A stretch of DNA of 49,931 nucleotides from Pseudomonadota bacterium. Its GTDB lineage: Bacteria > Pseudomonadota > Alphaproteobacteria > Rhodospirillales > Magnetospirillaceae. A model generated the notes under the pieces. That model had not been told where the DNA came from. It was given only the letters and a program-made list of their open reading frames with translations, and did no database searches. Location: the NCBI GenBank assembly GCA_023458315.1, contig JAEXAH010000004.1, positions 1-49,931 on the forward strand, given 5' to 3'. This document shows, in pieces, positions 26,095 through 36,037 of this stretch (position 1 is its first letter; each line of letters opens with the position of its first letter). The translations under genes and the position numbers were made by a program.

Positions 26095-26295
26095 TCAGAC
26101 CGCCCCCTCGAAGCCGAAACCGGCATCGTCCACCGCCTGCTTGACCTGGTCGGCGGTGGCGCCGTCCACGGTGACAGCCTTGGCATCCAGATCGACACTG
26201 ACGCTGGCCGACGGCGCCAGGGCCTTGATGGCGGTTTCCACCGAACGGGCGCAGCCGCCGCAGCTCATGCCGGTGACGCGGTAGGTGTTGGCCAT
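26095..26295 (-). CDS. copZ: CopZ-like copper chaperone
   Basis: 66 residues, a single heavy-metal-associated domain. The metal motif is GMSCGGC, and the ferredoxin-like fold runs through SVSVDLDAKAVTVDG. It would carry Cu(I) in the cytoplasm to the exporter CopA. I place the start at 26295, with AGGAGAG upstream; the open frame extending to 26433 crosses the promoter. A CueR-type promoter sits directly upstream. Confidence 0.9.
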   Translation of the reverse strand: MANTYRVTGMSCGGCARSVETAIKALAPSASVSVDLDAKAVTVDGATADQVKQAVDDAGFGFEGAV

Positions 26296-26327
26296 GGAAG
26301 AACTCTCCTGCTCAATGAAGTTCGGCC

Positions 26328-26358
26328 AGTGTGAACCTTCCAGCGGCCGGAAGGTCAA
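26328..26358 (-). promoter_or_regulatory. CueR-controlled promoter of copZ
   Basis: On the minus strand: TTGACC as -35, a dyad CCTTCC-N7-GGAAGG, and CACACT as -10 with a 19-base spacer. The over-long spacer and embedded dyad are the hallmark of MerR-family copper promoters. The -35 box overlaps the stop codon of the upstream polysaccharide deacetylase gene. Confidence 0.88.
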
Positions 26359-27530
26359 GGGGCGCCGTGCGCCTTGACGATGGCGCTGACCGGCACCAGC
26401 ACCAGCCCCTTGGCGTCCAGTCCGGGCAGCCATTGCTGCAACGCCTCGATGGTGGCGTCGTGGGGATGGCCGATGGCGATGGCGGCGCCGTGCTTGCGGG
26501 CATAGGCTTCGGCCTTGTGCAACTGGGCCAGCACGGCGGAAACGCTTTGGTCATTGTCGATGAAGACGTTGCGGGCGGCAAAGGGCACGCCGTGGCTGCG
26601 GGCCAGTTCGGGACCGACGCTTTTGTCGGTGGTGACGGAATCCAGGAACAGCAGGCCGCGCTTGCGCAATTCCTCCATCACCACCCGCATGCCGGTGCGG
26701 TCGCCGGTATAGCGCGAGCCCATGTGGTTGTTGATGCCGACGAAGCCGTCGAAACGGCTGAGTCCCCATTCCAGGCGGCGGCGGTTTTCCTCGGGGTGGA
26801 CGTCCACCTCCAGCACGTCGGGACCGGGGTTCCAACTGGCGCCCTGGGGCTGCATGGGCACATGCACCAGCAATTCATGACCACGGGCATGGGCGTCGCG
26901 GGTCAGGCGCGGCAGATCCTGGGCATAGGTCATCCAGGCCAGGGTCAGGGGCGCCCGCAGCGGAATGACCTTTTCCGAGCGGCGGCGGTCGACGCCCAGA
27001 TCGTCGATGACCACGGCGATCATCGGCCGCCCGCCGGTCTTGGGCGCGGGCACGGCGTGACGCTGCCACGCCGGGACGCCGGGCGGCGGCGCGACATTGG
27101 GCGGCGGCAGGATCAGCGGCGACGGCGTTTCCGATGCCTGCGGCACCGGCGGCACGTCGCGTGGCGAGGGGTCGGCGGCGCCCTCGGCGCCCTCGGGGGC
27201 GTCATAGACCATGCCGTCGTCGTTGTCGCCACCGGGGCGCGGACGCGGCAACGGCACGATGGGGGTAAAGGGCGGCGGCGGCGGCTCGCCCTCCACCGCC
27301 ACCGAACCGTCCTCGCGCCGGGGTGGGCGGTCCACCGCCATCTCGGCCTGTTCCCAGGCGGCCTGGGCCTTGTGCTCGGGTTTTTCCGGCATGACCGAGA
27401 TGCCGACGCCGACGCCGATGCCGATGCCCGCCAGCAGCACCGCCGCCATCAGCGTCGGCACCACCCACGGCCGGTCCACCAAGCGGTGCTTGGGCTCCAT
27501 CAACATGCGCCGGATTTCGCGCCGCGACAC
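26355..27530 (-). CDS. Divergent polysaccharide deacetylase family protein
   Basis: 391 residues from a GTG at 27530, supported by AGGAGG six bases upstream. It has an N-terminal cytoplasmic stretch, one membrane helix (about residues 22-47), then a periplasmic proline-rich region (about 80-155), and the divergent deacetylase domain. That domain shows MIAVVIDDLGVD, LLVHVPMQPQG, INNHMGSRYTGD and AIGHPHDATI. Members are usually envelope-associated; the substrate is unknown. Its 3' end carries the copZ promoter, so copZ is both downstream of it and separately switched. Confidence 0.85.
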   Translation of the reverse strand: MSRREIRRMLMEPKHRLVDRPWVVPTLMAAVLLAGIGIGVGVGISVMPEKPEHKAQAAWEQAEMAVDRPPRREDGSVAVEGEPPPPPFTPIVPLPRPRPGGDNDDGMVYDAPEGAEGAADPSPRDVPPVPQASETPSPLILPPPNVAPPPGVPAWQRHAVPAPKTGGRPMIAVVIDDLGVDRRRSEKVIPLRAPLTLAWMTYAQDLPRLTRDAHARGHELLVHVPMQPQGASWNPGPDVLEVDVHPEENRRRLEWGLSRFDGFVGINNHMGSRYTGDRTGMRVVMEELRKRGLLFLDSVTTDKSVGPELARSHGVPFAARNVFIDNDQSVSAVLAQLHKAEAYARKHGAAIAIGHPHDATIEALQQWLPGLDAKGLVLVPVSAIVKAHGAP

Positions 27531-27592
27531 GGGGGACCTCCTGGGAAACGGAAACAGCGGTTATAACGGCGGCGCCACCGCCGCCGCAACCG

Positions 27593-28009
27593 TCACCCGC
27601 CCTTGCCACCCCCGCCGCAGCAATCATGGGCCAGTCCGTCCAGGATCGGGCAATCGGGCCGGTCGTCGCCGTGGCAGCGTTCGATCAGCGCCTGAAGGGT
27701 GCGGCGGATGGCCTCCAGTTCGGCGATCTTGCGCTCGACCTCGGCCACATGGCCCTGGGCGATGCGGCGCACATCGGCGCTGGCGCGGTCGCGGGCGGTC
27801 CACAGCGCCAGCAGGTCGCCCACGTCCTTGACCGCGAACCCCAGCGAGCGGGCGCGCTGGATGAATTTCAGCGTCTCGACGTCCTTGTCGGAATAATCCC
27901 GATAGCCGCCCTCGGTGCGCCCCGCCTTGGGGATCAGGCCGATTTCCTCGTAATAGCGGATGGTTTTCGCGGGCACGCCCGAGCGTTCCGCCGCCGTGCC
28001 GATATTCAT
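27593..28009 (-). CDS. cueR: Copper-responsive MerR-family regulator CueR
   Basis: 138 residues: a winged-helix N-terminus (IGTAAERSGVPAKTIRYYEE), a dimerisation helix, and the Cu(I)-binding pair C112/C120 in CHGDDRPDC, which matches the CueR C-x7-C spacing. The tail CCGGGGKGG is cysteine- and glycine-rich. Its start overlaps the copA stop by four bases, so the two genes are translationally coupled. It should activate copA and copZ at the two dyads seen here. Confidence 0.92.
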   Translation of the reverse strand: MNIGTAAERSGVPAKTIRYYEEIGLIPKAGRTEGGYRDYSDKDVETLKFIQRARSLGFAVKDVGDLLALWTARDRASADVRRIAQGHVAEVERKIAELEAIRRTLQALIERCHGDDRPDCPILDGLAHDCCGGGGKGG

Positions 28010-30372
28010 CGCGGCGCCCGCCACCGCCGCAACAGCAGCGAGTTGGACACCACCGAGACGCTGGAAAACGCCATGGCCGCCCCGGCGATCACCGGATTGA
28101 GCAGCCCCAGCGCGGCGGCGGGCAGCGCCACCACGTTGTAGACGAAGGCCCAGAACAAATTCTGGCGGATCTTGGCATAGGTGGCGCGCGACACCGACAG
28201 CGCGGCGGGCAGCAATTCGGGGTCGCCTTTGACCAGGGTGATGCCCGCCGCCTGCATGGCGACGTCGGTGCCGGTGCCCATGGCGATGCCGATGTCGGCG
28301 GCGGCCAGGGCCGGGGCGTCGTTGACGCCGTCGCCGACCATGGCCACCACCCGGCCGCCATCGCGCAGCCGCGCCACCTCGGCCGCCTTGTCCTCGGGCA
28401 GCACTTCGGCCACCACCCGGTCGACACCCACCTGGGCGGCGACAAAGGCGGCGGCGCGGGCATTGTCGCCGGTCAGCATCACCGTCTCGATGCCCAGCGC
28501 CCGCAGCCCGGCCACCGCCCGCGCCGCCCCCGGCTTGACCGGGTCGGCCACGGCGATGAAGCCCAGCACCACACCATCGGCCGCCGCCCACATGATGGTG
28601 CGGCCGCGCTGTTCCTCGGCCTCGGCATCGCCCTGCAACACCTTGATGTCCATATTGTTTTCCAGCATCAGCCGGGCCGAACCCACCAGCAGCGCCCGCC
28701 CGTCAACCGTGGCTGACAGACCCCGCCCGGGCAAGCCGCGAAAGTCGCCGACCGCCGCCAGCGCCAGTCCCTGTTCCTGGGCGGCGGCCAGCACCGCGCG
28801 GGCCAGCGGGTGCTCGCTGCCCTGCTGGGCCGAGGCCACCAGCCGCAACAAATCCGCCCCGCCCCGTTGCGCCACCACCGCCGGACGGCCCTCGGTCAAG
28901 GTGCCGGTCTTGTCCAGCACCACCACGTCGGCGCCGTGGGCACGTTCCAGCGCCTGGGCGTCCTTGATCAGAATGCCGTGGCGAGCGGCGGTGCCGGTGC
29001 CGACCATGATGGCGGTCGGCGTCGCCAGTCCCAGGGCGCAGGGACAGGCGATGACCAGGACCGAGATGGCGGCCACCGCCGCCTGCCCCCAATCGCCGAC
29101 CACCAATCCCCAGCCCAGCAGCGCCACCGCCGCCAGCGCCACCACCACCGGCACGAACACCGCCGAGATGCGGTCCACCAGCTTCTGTACCGGCGCCTTG
29201 GACGCCTGGGCGCCCTGCACCATGCGAATGATGCGGTTGATGGTGCTTTCGCCGCCGACCCGGGTGGCGCGGATGCGCAACAGACCGTCGCCGTTGACCG
29301 ATCCGGCCACCACCTCGGCCCCCGCCTCCTTGGCCACCGGCAGGCTTTCGCCGGTGATCAGCGATTCGTCAACCTGGCTGACGCCGTCGGCCACCACGCC
29401 GTCCACCGGCAGGCTTTCGCCCGGCCGCACCAGAACGATGGCCCCCACCGGCACCATGTCGGCGGGCAATTCGATCACCGTGCCGTCGCGTTCCACCCGT
29501 GCCACGTCGGGGCGCAGCTTCATCAGGGCACGGATGGCCCCGGCCGCCGAACGCTTGGCCCGAATCTCCAGCATCTTGCCCAACAGAACCAGGGTGATGA
29601 CCACGGCGGCGCCTTCGAAATACAGCACGTCGTGATGGGCATGGCCCTGGGCCACATGCCACGCCGACAGGCCATAGGCGGCCGAGGTGCCCAGCGCCAC
29701 CAGCACGTCCATGTTGCCGACACCGCCGCGCAGCGACGCCCAGGCCCCGGCATAGAAGCGGGCGCCGATCCAGAATTGCACCGGCGCCGCCAGCAGCATC
29801 TGCGCCCAGCCGGGCAGTGCCAGGGCGGGCACGAACATTCCGGCCATCAGCGGCAGGGTCAGCACGGCCGACACCGCCAGCCGCAGCATCTGCCGCCGCA
29901 GGTCGCGGGCGTGTTCCTCTTCCTCGCGGGCCAATTGGTCGCCGCCGCCGCCGACCGGTCGGGCGCCGAACCCGGCCTTGCCCACCGCCACCACCAGATC
30001 GGCCACGGTGGCGATTCCGGGCAACAAGGTGATGGCGGCCCGCTCGGTCGCCAGATTGACCTCGGCCCGCCGCACCCCCGGCAGCTTCCCCAGCACCCGC
30101 TCCAGCCGCGTCGAGCAGGCGGCGCAGGTCATGCCGGTGATGGTCAGTTCCACGCGGTCCTCGGGCACCGAGAACCCGGCCTTGACCACCGCCTCGGCCA
30201 CCTGTTCCGGCCCGGTCAGCGCCGGGTCGTACACAAGGTCGGCGGTTTCCGCCGCCAGCGACACACTGGCCGCCTGGATGCCGGGCAGCTTGCCCAGCAC
30301 CCGCTCTAGGCGGGTCGAGCAGGCGGCGCAGGTCATGCCGCGCACGGGCAGATTCAGGGGAACGGAGGTCAT
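28006..30372 (-). CDS. copA: Cu(I)-exporting P-type ATPase CopA
   Basis: 788 residues. Two N-terminal metal-binding domains carry GMTCAAC (Cys15/18 and Cys83/86). The transmembrane CPC appears in IACPCALG, the phosphorylation site in DKTGTLTEG, and the hinge in GDGVNDAPALA; the dephosphorylation TGES is in LITGESLPV. This is a P1B-1 ATPase that pumps Cu(I) out of the cytoplasm. The ATG at 30372 follows GGAGCC. It is driven by the CueR dyad at 30402-30432 and shares the transcript with cueR. Confidence 0.95.
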   Translation of the reverse strand: MTSVPLNLPVRGMTCAACSTRLERVLGKLPGIQAASVSLAAETADLVYDPALTGPEQVAEAVVKAGFSVPEDRVELTITGMTCAACSTRLERVLGKLPGVRRAEVNLATERAAITLLPGIATVADLVVAVGKAGFGARPVGGGGDQLAREEEEHARDLRRQMLRLAVSAVLTLPLMAGMFVPALALPGWAQMLLAAPVQFWIGARFYAGAWASLRGGVGNMDVLVALGTSAAYGLSAWHVAQGHAHHDVLYFEGAAVVITLVLLGKMLEIRAKRSAAGAIRALMKLRPDVARVERDGTVIELPADMVPVGAIVLVRPGESLPVDGVVADGVSQVDESLITGESLPVAKEAGAEVVAGSVNGDGLLRIRATRVGGESTINRIIRMVQGAQASKAPVQKLVDRISAVFVPVVVALAAVALLGWGLVVGDWGQAAVAAISVLVIACPCALGLATPTAIMVGTGTAARHGILIKDAQALERAHGADVVVLDKTGTLTEGRPAVVAQRGGADLLRLVASAQQGSEHPLARAVLAAAQEQGLALAAVGDFRGLPGRGLSATVDGRALLVGSARLMLENNMDIKVLQGDAEAEEQRGRTIMWAAADGVVLGFIAVADPVKPGAARAVAGLRALGIETVMLTGDNARAAAFVAAQVGVDRVVAEVLPEDKAAEVARLRDGGRVVAMVGDGVNDAPALAAADIGIAMGTGTDVAMQAAGITLVKGDPELLPAALSVSRATYAKIRQNLFWAFVYNVVALPAAALGLLNPVIAGAAMAFSSVSVVSNSLLLRRWRAPR

Positions 30373-30401
30373 GTCAGGGGCTCCTTGATCCGACCCTGAC
30401 G

Positions 30402-30432
30402 AGAATTGACCTTCCAGTCACTGGAAGGTCAA
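30402..30432 (-). promoter_or_regulatory. CueR-controlled promoter of copA-cueR
   Basis: A perfect palindrome TTGACCTTCC-N7-GGAAGGTCAA at 30406-30432. Read on the minus strand, TTGACC is the -35, the spacer is 19 bases and AATTCT is the -10, so it faces copA. Only this dyad is fully symmetric in the window; the copZ dyad is slightly diverged. Confidence 0.88.
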
Positions 30433-30440
30433 GCACGTTC

Positions 30441-31628
30441 TCAGGACGCCACCGCCACCGGCGCCGACACGCTCGTCTCGGTCGGGCGATCGACGGTGAA
30501 CAGGCGGCGTGGATCGGCATGCAGCCACGCCGCCACCACCCGCTGCTGCGCCGCCGGGACCGGCGTGGTTTCCGCCGCCCAGTCCGCCACCTCCTCGGGC
30601 AGCACGCCGATGCCCCGCGCCAGGGTGGCGGCATCCACCCGGGCCTCGCGCATGGCCTGGGCCAGACCGATAGCCCAGCGATCGCTCGCGTCGTCCCCGG
30701 CCGGGATCAGCGACGCCCCGGCCCGCTGCACCAGCCGATAGGCGTCGGGCGACAGCAAGCCCGACACCGTGCCGACAAAGGCGATGAAATAGGGATTCAA
30801 GGTATCGTTGTCCGCCGCCCCCATGGTCAGTTGTCCGGCCTTCAGCAGCACGAACACCACCAGCGCCATCAGCACGCCCTGGCAGGGGCGGAACAGATAC
30901 CACAGGCCCGGCGGCATCTCGTCGCCGTCGATCGTCACCTTGGTCATGTGCAGGGTGCCGCCCAGCGCCCCCAGCACCAAGGCAAGAATCAGGGTCAGCA
31001 CCTCGGCCGGGATGGCGAACAGCCAGGCATAGCCAAAGGCCCGCAGCCCGGCGGCGGTGGCGGCGGCGGTCTGGAACTGGGTTTCGCTGAGCCCGAACAC
31101 CTTGCCATCCCGGGGATCGTCGCCCACCAGCGCCGCCAGCCCGCCGCGCAGGATTTCCATCAGATGGTCGCGGCGATTCTTCGCCAATTCGTTCAGCAGG
31201 TTCTGGCGGTAATATTCCGCCACGGCGGTATCCCACACCTTGTTGGTGTCGGCATCGGCCTTGACCCCCAGATCGGCCAGCCGCACCGATTGCTCGGGGT
31301 CGTCCAGCGCCTTGCGCAGCCGCGCCTGCGACACCCCCAGCCGCTCGCTATGCACCGCCAGTTCCACCAGTGCGCCGTCCCGCGCCATGCGGGTCTGCTC
31401 GAAGATGGTTTCCGCCTCGATCATCTGGGTGGTGCGCACCCGCCGCTGCTGGTCGGCCAGATCGGCGACGTGGAAGATGATCGCCGCCTGATCGCCGAAG
31501 CGGGAATTGATCTGGCTGACGCTGATGGTGCCGACCGCCAGATAGGTCAGCCCCACATATAAGGTCAACAGCCACACCAGGATTCCCGCGCGCGACACGG
31601 CCAATCCCCGCCCCTCGTTGCCCTGCAT
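30441..31628 (-). CDS. Unrecognised membrane protein with periplasmic/sensor-like region
   Basis: 395 residues with no family I recognise. One membrane helix near residues 14-36 is followed by about 150 polar, helix-rich residues (likely extracytoplasmic, with DQQRRVRTTQMIEAE). Three or so more hydrophobic segments follow at about 195-300 (LFAIPAEVLTLILALVLGAL, LMALVVFVLL), then a soluble C-terminus. Start is uncertain: a GTG nine codons in, with a GGGGCGGGG upstream, is an alternative. It lies upstream of copA on the same strand and ends beside the CueR dyad. Link to copper is unproven. Confidence 0.6.
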   Translation of the reverse strand: MQGNEGRGLAVSRAGILVWLLTLYVGLTYLAVGTISVSQINSRFGDQAAIIFHVADLADQQRRVRTTQMIEAETIFEQTRMARDGALVELAVHSERLGVSQARLRKALDDPEQSVRLADLGVKADADTNKVWDTAVAEYYRQNLLNELAKNRRDHLMEILRGGLAALVGDDPRDGKVFGLSETQFQTAAATAAGLRAFGYAWLFAIPAEVLTLILALVLGALGGTLHMTKVTIDGDEMPPGLWYLFRPCQGVLMALVVFVLLKAGQLTMGAADNDTLNPYFIAFVGTVSGLLSPDAYRLVQRAGASLIPAGDDASDRWAIGLAQAMREARVDAATLARGIGVLPEEVADWAAETTPVPAAQQRVVAAWLHADPRRLFTVDRPTETSVSAPVAVAS

Positions 31629-31726
31629 GGCGCACCCATCCGTTTTCCGTGTATTTCAATCATTGTTATGCCACCTTTCGGGACAACATCAAGCGGAGTT
31701 CCGCGCGATTCCGCGCGTTGCCGCGC

Positions 31727-31755
31727 TTGACGCCCAAGGGCCGCCCCTGCATTCT
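31727..31755 (+). promoter_or_regulatory. Possible sigma-70 promoter of trpG
   Basis: TTGACG and CATTCT separated by 17 bases, about 35 bases before the trpG ATG. The -35 is good and the -10 is weak. Tandem CCGCGCG repeats lie just upstream (31701-31717). No leader peptide or attenuator is evident. Confidence 0.35.
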
Positions 31756-31789
31756 TCGCCCCTGATCCATTTCCGGGGCGATTCACGCC

Positions 31790-32379
31790 ATGTTCCTGCT
31801 GATCGACAATTACGACAGCTTCACCTACAACCTGTGGCACTACCTGGGCGAGCTTGGCGCCGAGGTGAAGGTGGTGCGCAACGACGCCCTGACCGTCGAG
31901 GAAGCGCTGGCGCTGAAGCCGGAAGGCATCGTGATTTCGCCCGGCCCGTGCGACCCGGACAAGGCGGGCATCTGCCTGGATTTGATCAAGGCCGCCGCGG
32001 GCAAGGTGCCCATGTTCGGCGTCTGCCTGGGCGAGCAATCCATGGGCCAGGCGTTCGGCGGCAAGGTGATCCGCGCGCCGCAGCCCATGCACGGCAAGGT
32101 GGACGAGATTTTCCACGACGGCACCGGCATCTTCGCCGGTCTGCCGTCGCCGTTCCGCGCCACCCGCTACCACTCGCTGGTGGTCGAGCGCGACAGCCTG
32201 CCCGCCACGCTGACCGTCACCGCCTGGACCAAGGACAACCTGATCATGGGGCTGGCCGGGCGCGGCATTCCGGTGTGGGGCGTGCAGTTCCATCCCGAAA
32301 GCATCGAGACCGAGCACGGCCACAAGATGCTGCAAAACTTCCTCGACCTGTGCCGCATGTACAAGGGAACCGTCGCCTG

Positions 32380-32380
<1 letters not shown>
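31790..32380 (+). CDS. trpG: Anthranilate synthase glutamine amidotransferase TrpG
   Basis: 196 residues of class I glutamine amidotransferase type. The nucleophile cysteine is in FGVCLGEQSM and the His-Glu pair in VQFHPESIETEHG. NYDSFTYNLW opens the protein. It supplies ammonia to anthranilate synthase component I, whose gene (trpE) is not in this window. It overlaps trpD by one base (TGATG). Confidence 0.95.
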
Positions 32381-33438
<1,058 letters not shown>

Positions 33439-33439
33439 C

Positions 33440-34258
33440 GTGGCCGCAACCATTCTTGACCGCATCTGCGACGAAAAGCGCCGTCAGGTCGCCGAGAACA
33501 AGAGCCGCCGTCCCATCCAGGAATTGCTGAAGCGCGCCCAGGATCAGGCGCCGCCGCGCGGCTTCGCCGCCGCCCTGACCCACAAGGTGGAAACCACCGG
33601 CCTGGGCCTGATCGCCGAGATCAAGAAGGCGTCGCCCTCGGCCGGTCTGATCCGTCCCGACTTCAAGCCGTCGCAACTGGCCCGCGCCTATGCCCATGGC
33701 GGCGCCGCCTGTCTGTCGGTGCTGACCGACCAGAAATTCTTCCAGGGCTCCGACGCCGATCTGGGCGAGGCCCGCTCGGCCTGCGACCTGCCGGTGATCC
33801 GCAAGGATTTCATGGTGGACCCCTATCAGGTGGTCGAGGCCCGCGCGCTCGGCGCCGATTGCATCCTGCTGATCGTCGGCGCGCTGGACGACGTCGAACT
33901 GGCCAACATGGAAAGCATCGCGCTGGGCTACGGCATGGACGTGCTGATCGAAGTCCATGACGAAGCCGAGATGGAGCGCGCCCTCAAGCTCAAATCGCCG
34001 CTGATCGGCATCAACAACCGCGACCTCAAGATCATGAAGACCGACCTCGGCACCACCGAGCGTCTGGCCCCCATGGTCCCCGCCGACCGCCACATCGTGT
34101 GCGAAAGCGGCATCGAAAGCCCGGTGGACATCAAGCGCATGGTCGCGGCGGGCGCCAAGCGCTTCCTGATCGGCGAATCGCTGATGAAGCGCCCCGACGT
34201 GGAAATGGCCACCCGCATCCTGCTGGTGGGCGGCGGCGCCCATATGGAAAAGGCTTGA
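33440..34258 (+). CDS. trpC: Indole-3-glycerol phosphate synthase TrpC
   Basis: 272 residues with a GTG start. The TIM-barrel signatures are GLIAEIKKASPSAGLI, PVIRKDFMVDPYQV, the IGINNRDLK strand and IVCESGIES. It closes the indole ring in tryptophan synthesis. It shares one base with moaC (TGATG), so the trp and molybdopterin genes are coupled. Confidence 0.95.
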   Translation: MAATILDRICDEKRRQVAENKSRRPIQELLKRAQDQAPPRGFAAALTHKVETTGLGLIAEIKKASPSAGLIRPDFKPSQLARAYAHGGAACLSVLTDQKFFQGSDADLGEARSACDLPVIRKDFMVDPYQVVEARALGADCILLIVGALDDVELANMESIALGYGMDVLIEVHDEAEMERALKLKSPLIGINNRDLKIMKTDLGTTERLAPMVPADRHIVCESGIESPVDIKRMVAAGAKRFLIGESLMKRPDVEMATRILLVGGGAHMEKA

Positions 34259-34734
34259 TGGCCGACCTGACCCATTTCGACACCGACGGCAACGCGGTGA
34301 TGGTGGACGTCTCGGACAAGTCCGAGACGACGCGGGTGGCGGTGGCGCGCGGCCGCGTGGTGATGGCGCCGGAAACCATGGCGTTGATCCAGTCGCGCGG
34401 CTTGAAAAAGGGCGATGTGCTGGCGGTGGCGCAATTGGCGGGCATCATGGGCGCCAAGCGCACCCCCGATCTGATTCCGCTGTGCCACCCGCTGGCCTTG
34501 ACCTCGGTGAAGGTGGATCTGGCGCTGGACCCCGACAATGACGCCGTCACCATCGAGGCGACCTGCAAGCTCAAGGGCCAGACGGGCGTCGAGATGGAGG
34601 CGCTGACCGCCGTCTCGGTGGCGGCGCTGACCGTCTATGACATGGTCAAGGCGGTGGACAAGTCCATGCGCATCACCGACATCCATCTGGTGCACAAATC
34701 GGGCGGCAAGTCGGGAGTTTACGAGGTCCGCTGA
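34258..34734 (+). CDS. moaC: Cyclic pyranopterin monophosphate synthase MoaC
   Basis: 158 residues. MoaC acts after MoaA in molybdopterin synthesis. The family segments MVDVSDKSETTRVAVARG, LIPLCHPLALTSV, and the C-terminal GVEMEALTAVSVAALTVYDM are present, along with KSGGKSG near the end. The start overlaps the trpC stop and the longer open frame is not needed. moeA begins two bases later. Confidence 0.95.
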   Translation: MADLTHFDTDGNAVMVDVSDKSETTRVAVARGRVVMAPETMALIQSRGLKKGDVLAVAQLAGIMGAKRTPDLIPLCHPLALTSVKVDLALDPDNDAVTIEATCKLKGQTGVEMEALTAVSVAALTVYDMVKAVDKSMRITDIHLVHKSGGKSGVYEVR

Positions 34735-34735
34735 C

Positions 34736-35938
34736 ATGATTTCCGTCGATGTGGCGCTGGAGCGCGTGCTGGCCGGATGCAAACCGGTCGCGGCCGAGAT
34801 GGTGGCGCTGCCCGCCGCCCTGGGTCGGGTGCTGGCCCAGGACGTGGCCGCCCGCGTCGCCCATCCGCCGCTGGACGTGTCGTCCATGGACGGCTATGCC
34901 GTGCGATCCGCCGACACCCGATCCATTCCCGCCGAACTGACGGTGATCGGCCAATCGGCGGCCGGTCATCCCTTTGACGGCACCGTCGGCCCCGGTCAGG
35001 CGGTCCGCATCTTCACCGGCGCCGCCCTTCCGGCGGGTGCCGACGGCGTCATCATGCAGGAGGAAACCGAGCGCGAAGGCGACATGGTCCGCCTGCTGGA
35101 AACGATCAGGCCAGACCAGTTCGTCCGCCCGCGCGGCCTGGATTTCATGCCCGGACAGGTGGGATTGGCGGCGGGCACAATCATGGGGCCGCGCCAGATC
35201 GCCCTGGCGGCGGCCATGAACGTGCCGTGGCTGAGCGTGCGCCGCCGCCCGCGCGTCGCCGTGCTGTCCACCGGCGACGAGATCGCCATGCCCGGCGAGC
35301 CCATGGGACCGGCGCAACTGGCCTCCTCCAACGGCCCCGGCCTTGCCGCCCTGATCGCCGCGTCGGGCGGTGAACCGGTGCAGTTGGGCATCGCCCGCGA
35401 CAGCCATGACTCCCTGTCGACCATGGTCGCCGCCGCTTCCGGCTGCGACTTGCTGGTGACGTCCGGCGGCGCCTCGGTCGGCGATTACGATCTGGTGCAG
35501 GACGTGCTGGTCGCGCACGGCATGAAGCTGGATTTCTGGAAGATCGCCATGCGCCCCGGCAAGCCGCTGATGTTCGGCGCCTTGCGGAACGTTCCGGTTC
35601 TGGGGCTGCCCGGCAACCCGGTCGCCGCCATGATGTGCGCCTATATTTTCCTGGTGCCCATGTTGCGCGCCCTGCGGGGCCTGTCCGGCGGCCTGACGGT
35701 GGTTCCGGCGGTTCTTGCGGCCGAGTTGCGCGCCAACGACGCCCGCCAGGATTACCTGCGCGCCGATTTGCGCCGCGCCGCCGACGGCACCCTGCGCGCC
35801 ACTCCGTTGTCGCGCCAGGATTCGGCGGTGGTGTCGGGGCTGGCCGCCGCCACCGGCCTGATCATCCGCCCGCCCCATGCCCCGGCGGCGAAGGCGGGTG
35901 AAACGGTTCCCGCCATGGTGTTTCCCGAAGGATTTTGA
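34736..35938 (+). CDS. moeA: Molybdopterin molybdenumtransferase MoeA
   Basis: 400 residues. It inserts molybdate into adenylylated molybdopterin. Family signatures are SSMDGYAVRSAD, RIFTGAALPAGAD, AVLSTGDEI, LVTSGGASVGDYD, and the KPLMFGAL to LGLPGNPVAA stretch. The ATG follows moaC by one base. It provides the usual pterin cofactor and is not specific for nitrogenase, which uses FeMo-co. lexA follows after 99 bases with its own promoter. Confidence 0.95.
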   Translation: MISVDVALERVLAGCKPVAAEMVALPAALGRVLAQDVAARVAHPPLDVSSMDGYAVRSADTRSIPAELTVIGQSAAGHPFDGTVGPGQAVRIFTGAALPAGADGVIMQEETEREGDMVRLLETIRPDQFVRPRGLDFMPGQVGLAAGTIMGPRQIALAAAMNVPWLSVRRRPRVAVLSTGDEIAMPGEPMGPAQLASSNGPGLAALIAASGGEPVQLGIARDSHDSLSTMVAAASGCDLLVTSGGASVGDYDLVQDVLVAHGMKLDFWKIAMRPGKPLMFGALRNVPVLGLPGNPVAAMMCAYIFLVPMLRALRGLSGGLTVVPAVLAAELRANDARQDYLRADLRRAADGTLRATPLSRQDSAVVSGLAAATGLIIRPPHAPAAKAGETVPAMVFPEGF

Positions 35939-35954
35939 TCCCGTCACAAATCCG

Positions 35955-35984
35955 CTTGACGGATTTTGGGAACAGGCATAGAAC
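35955..35984 (+). promoter_or_regulatory. lexA promoter with SOS box
   Basis: TTGACG (35955) and the region ATAGAA (35978) form a sigma-70-like pair with 17 bases between. The -10 region is covered by GAAC-N7-GAAC (35970-35984), the minus-strand reading of the alphaproteobacterial LexA box GTTC-N7-GTTC. This predicts autoregulation of lexA. Confidence 0.8.
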
Positions 35985-36037
35985 GTGAACAACAGTTTCA
36001 TCTTTGTTCCGTGTTCCTGCCCGGGGGAGATCCCGCC

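Noticed and set aside
36006..36016. A second LexA box before lexA (GTTC-N3-GTTC)
   Set aside because: The spacing is three bases rather than the required seven.
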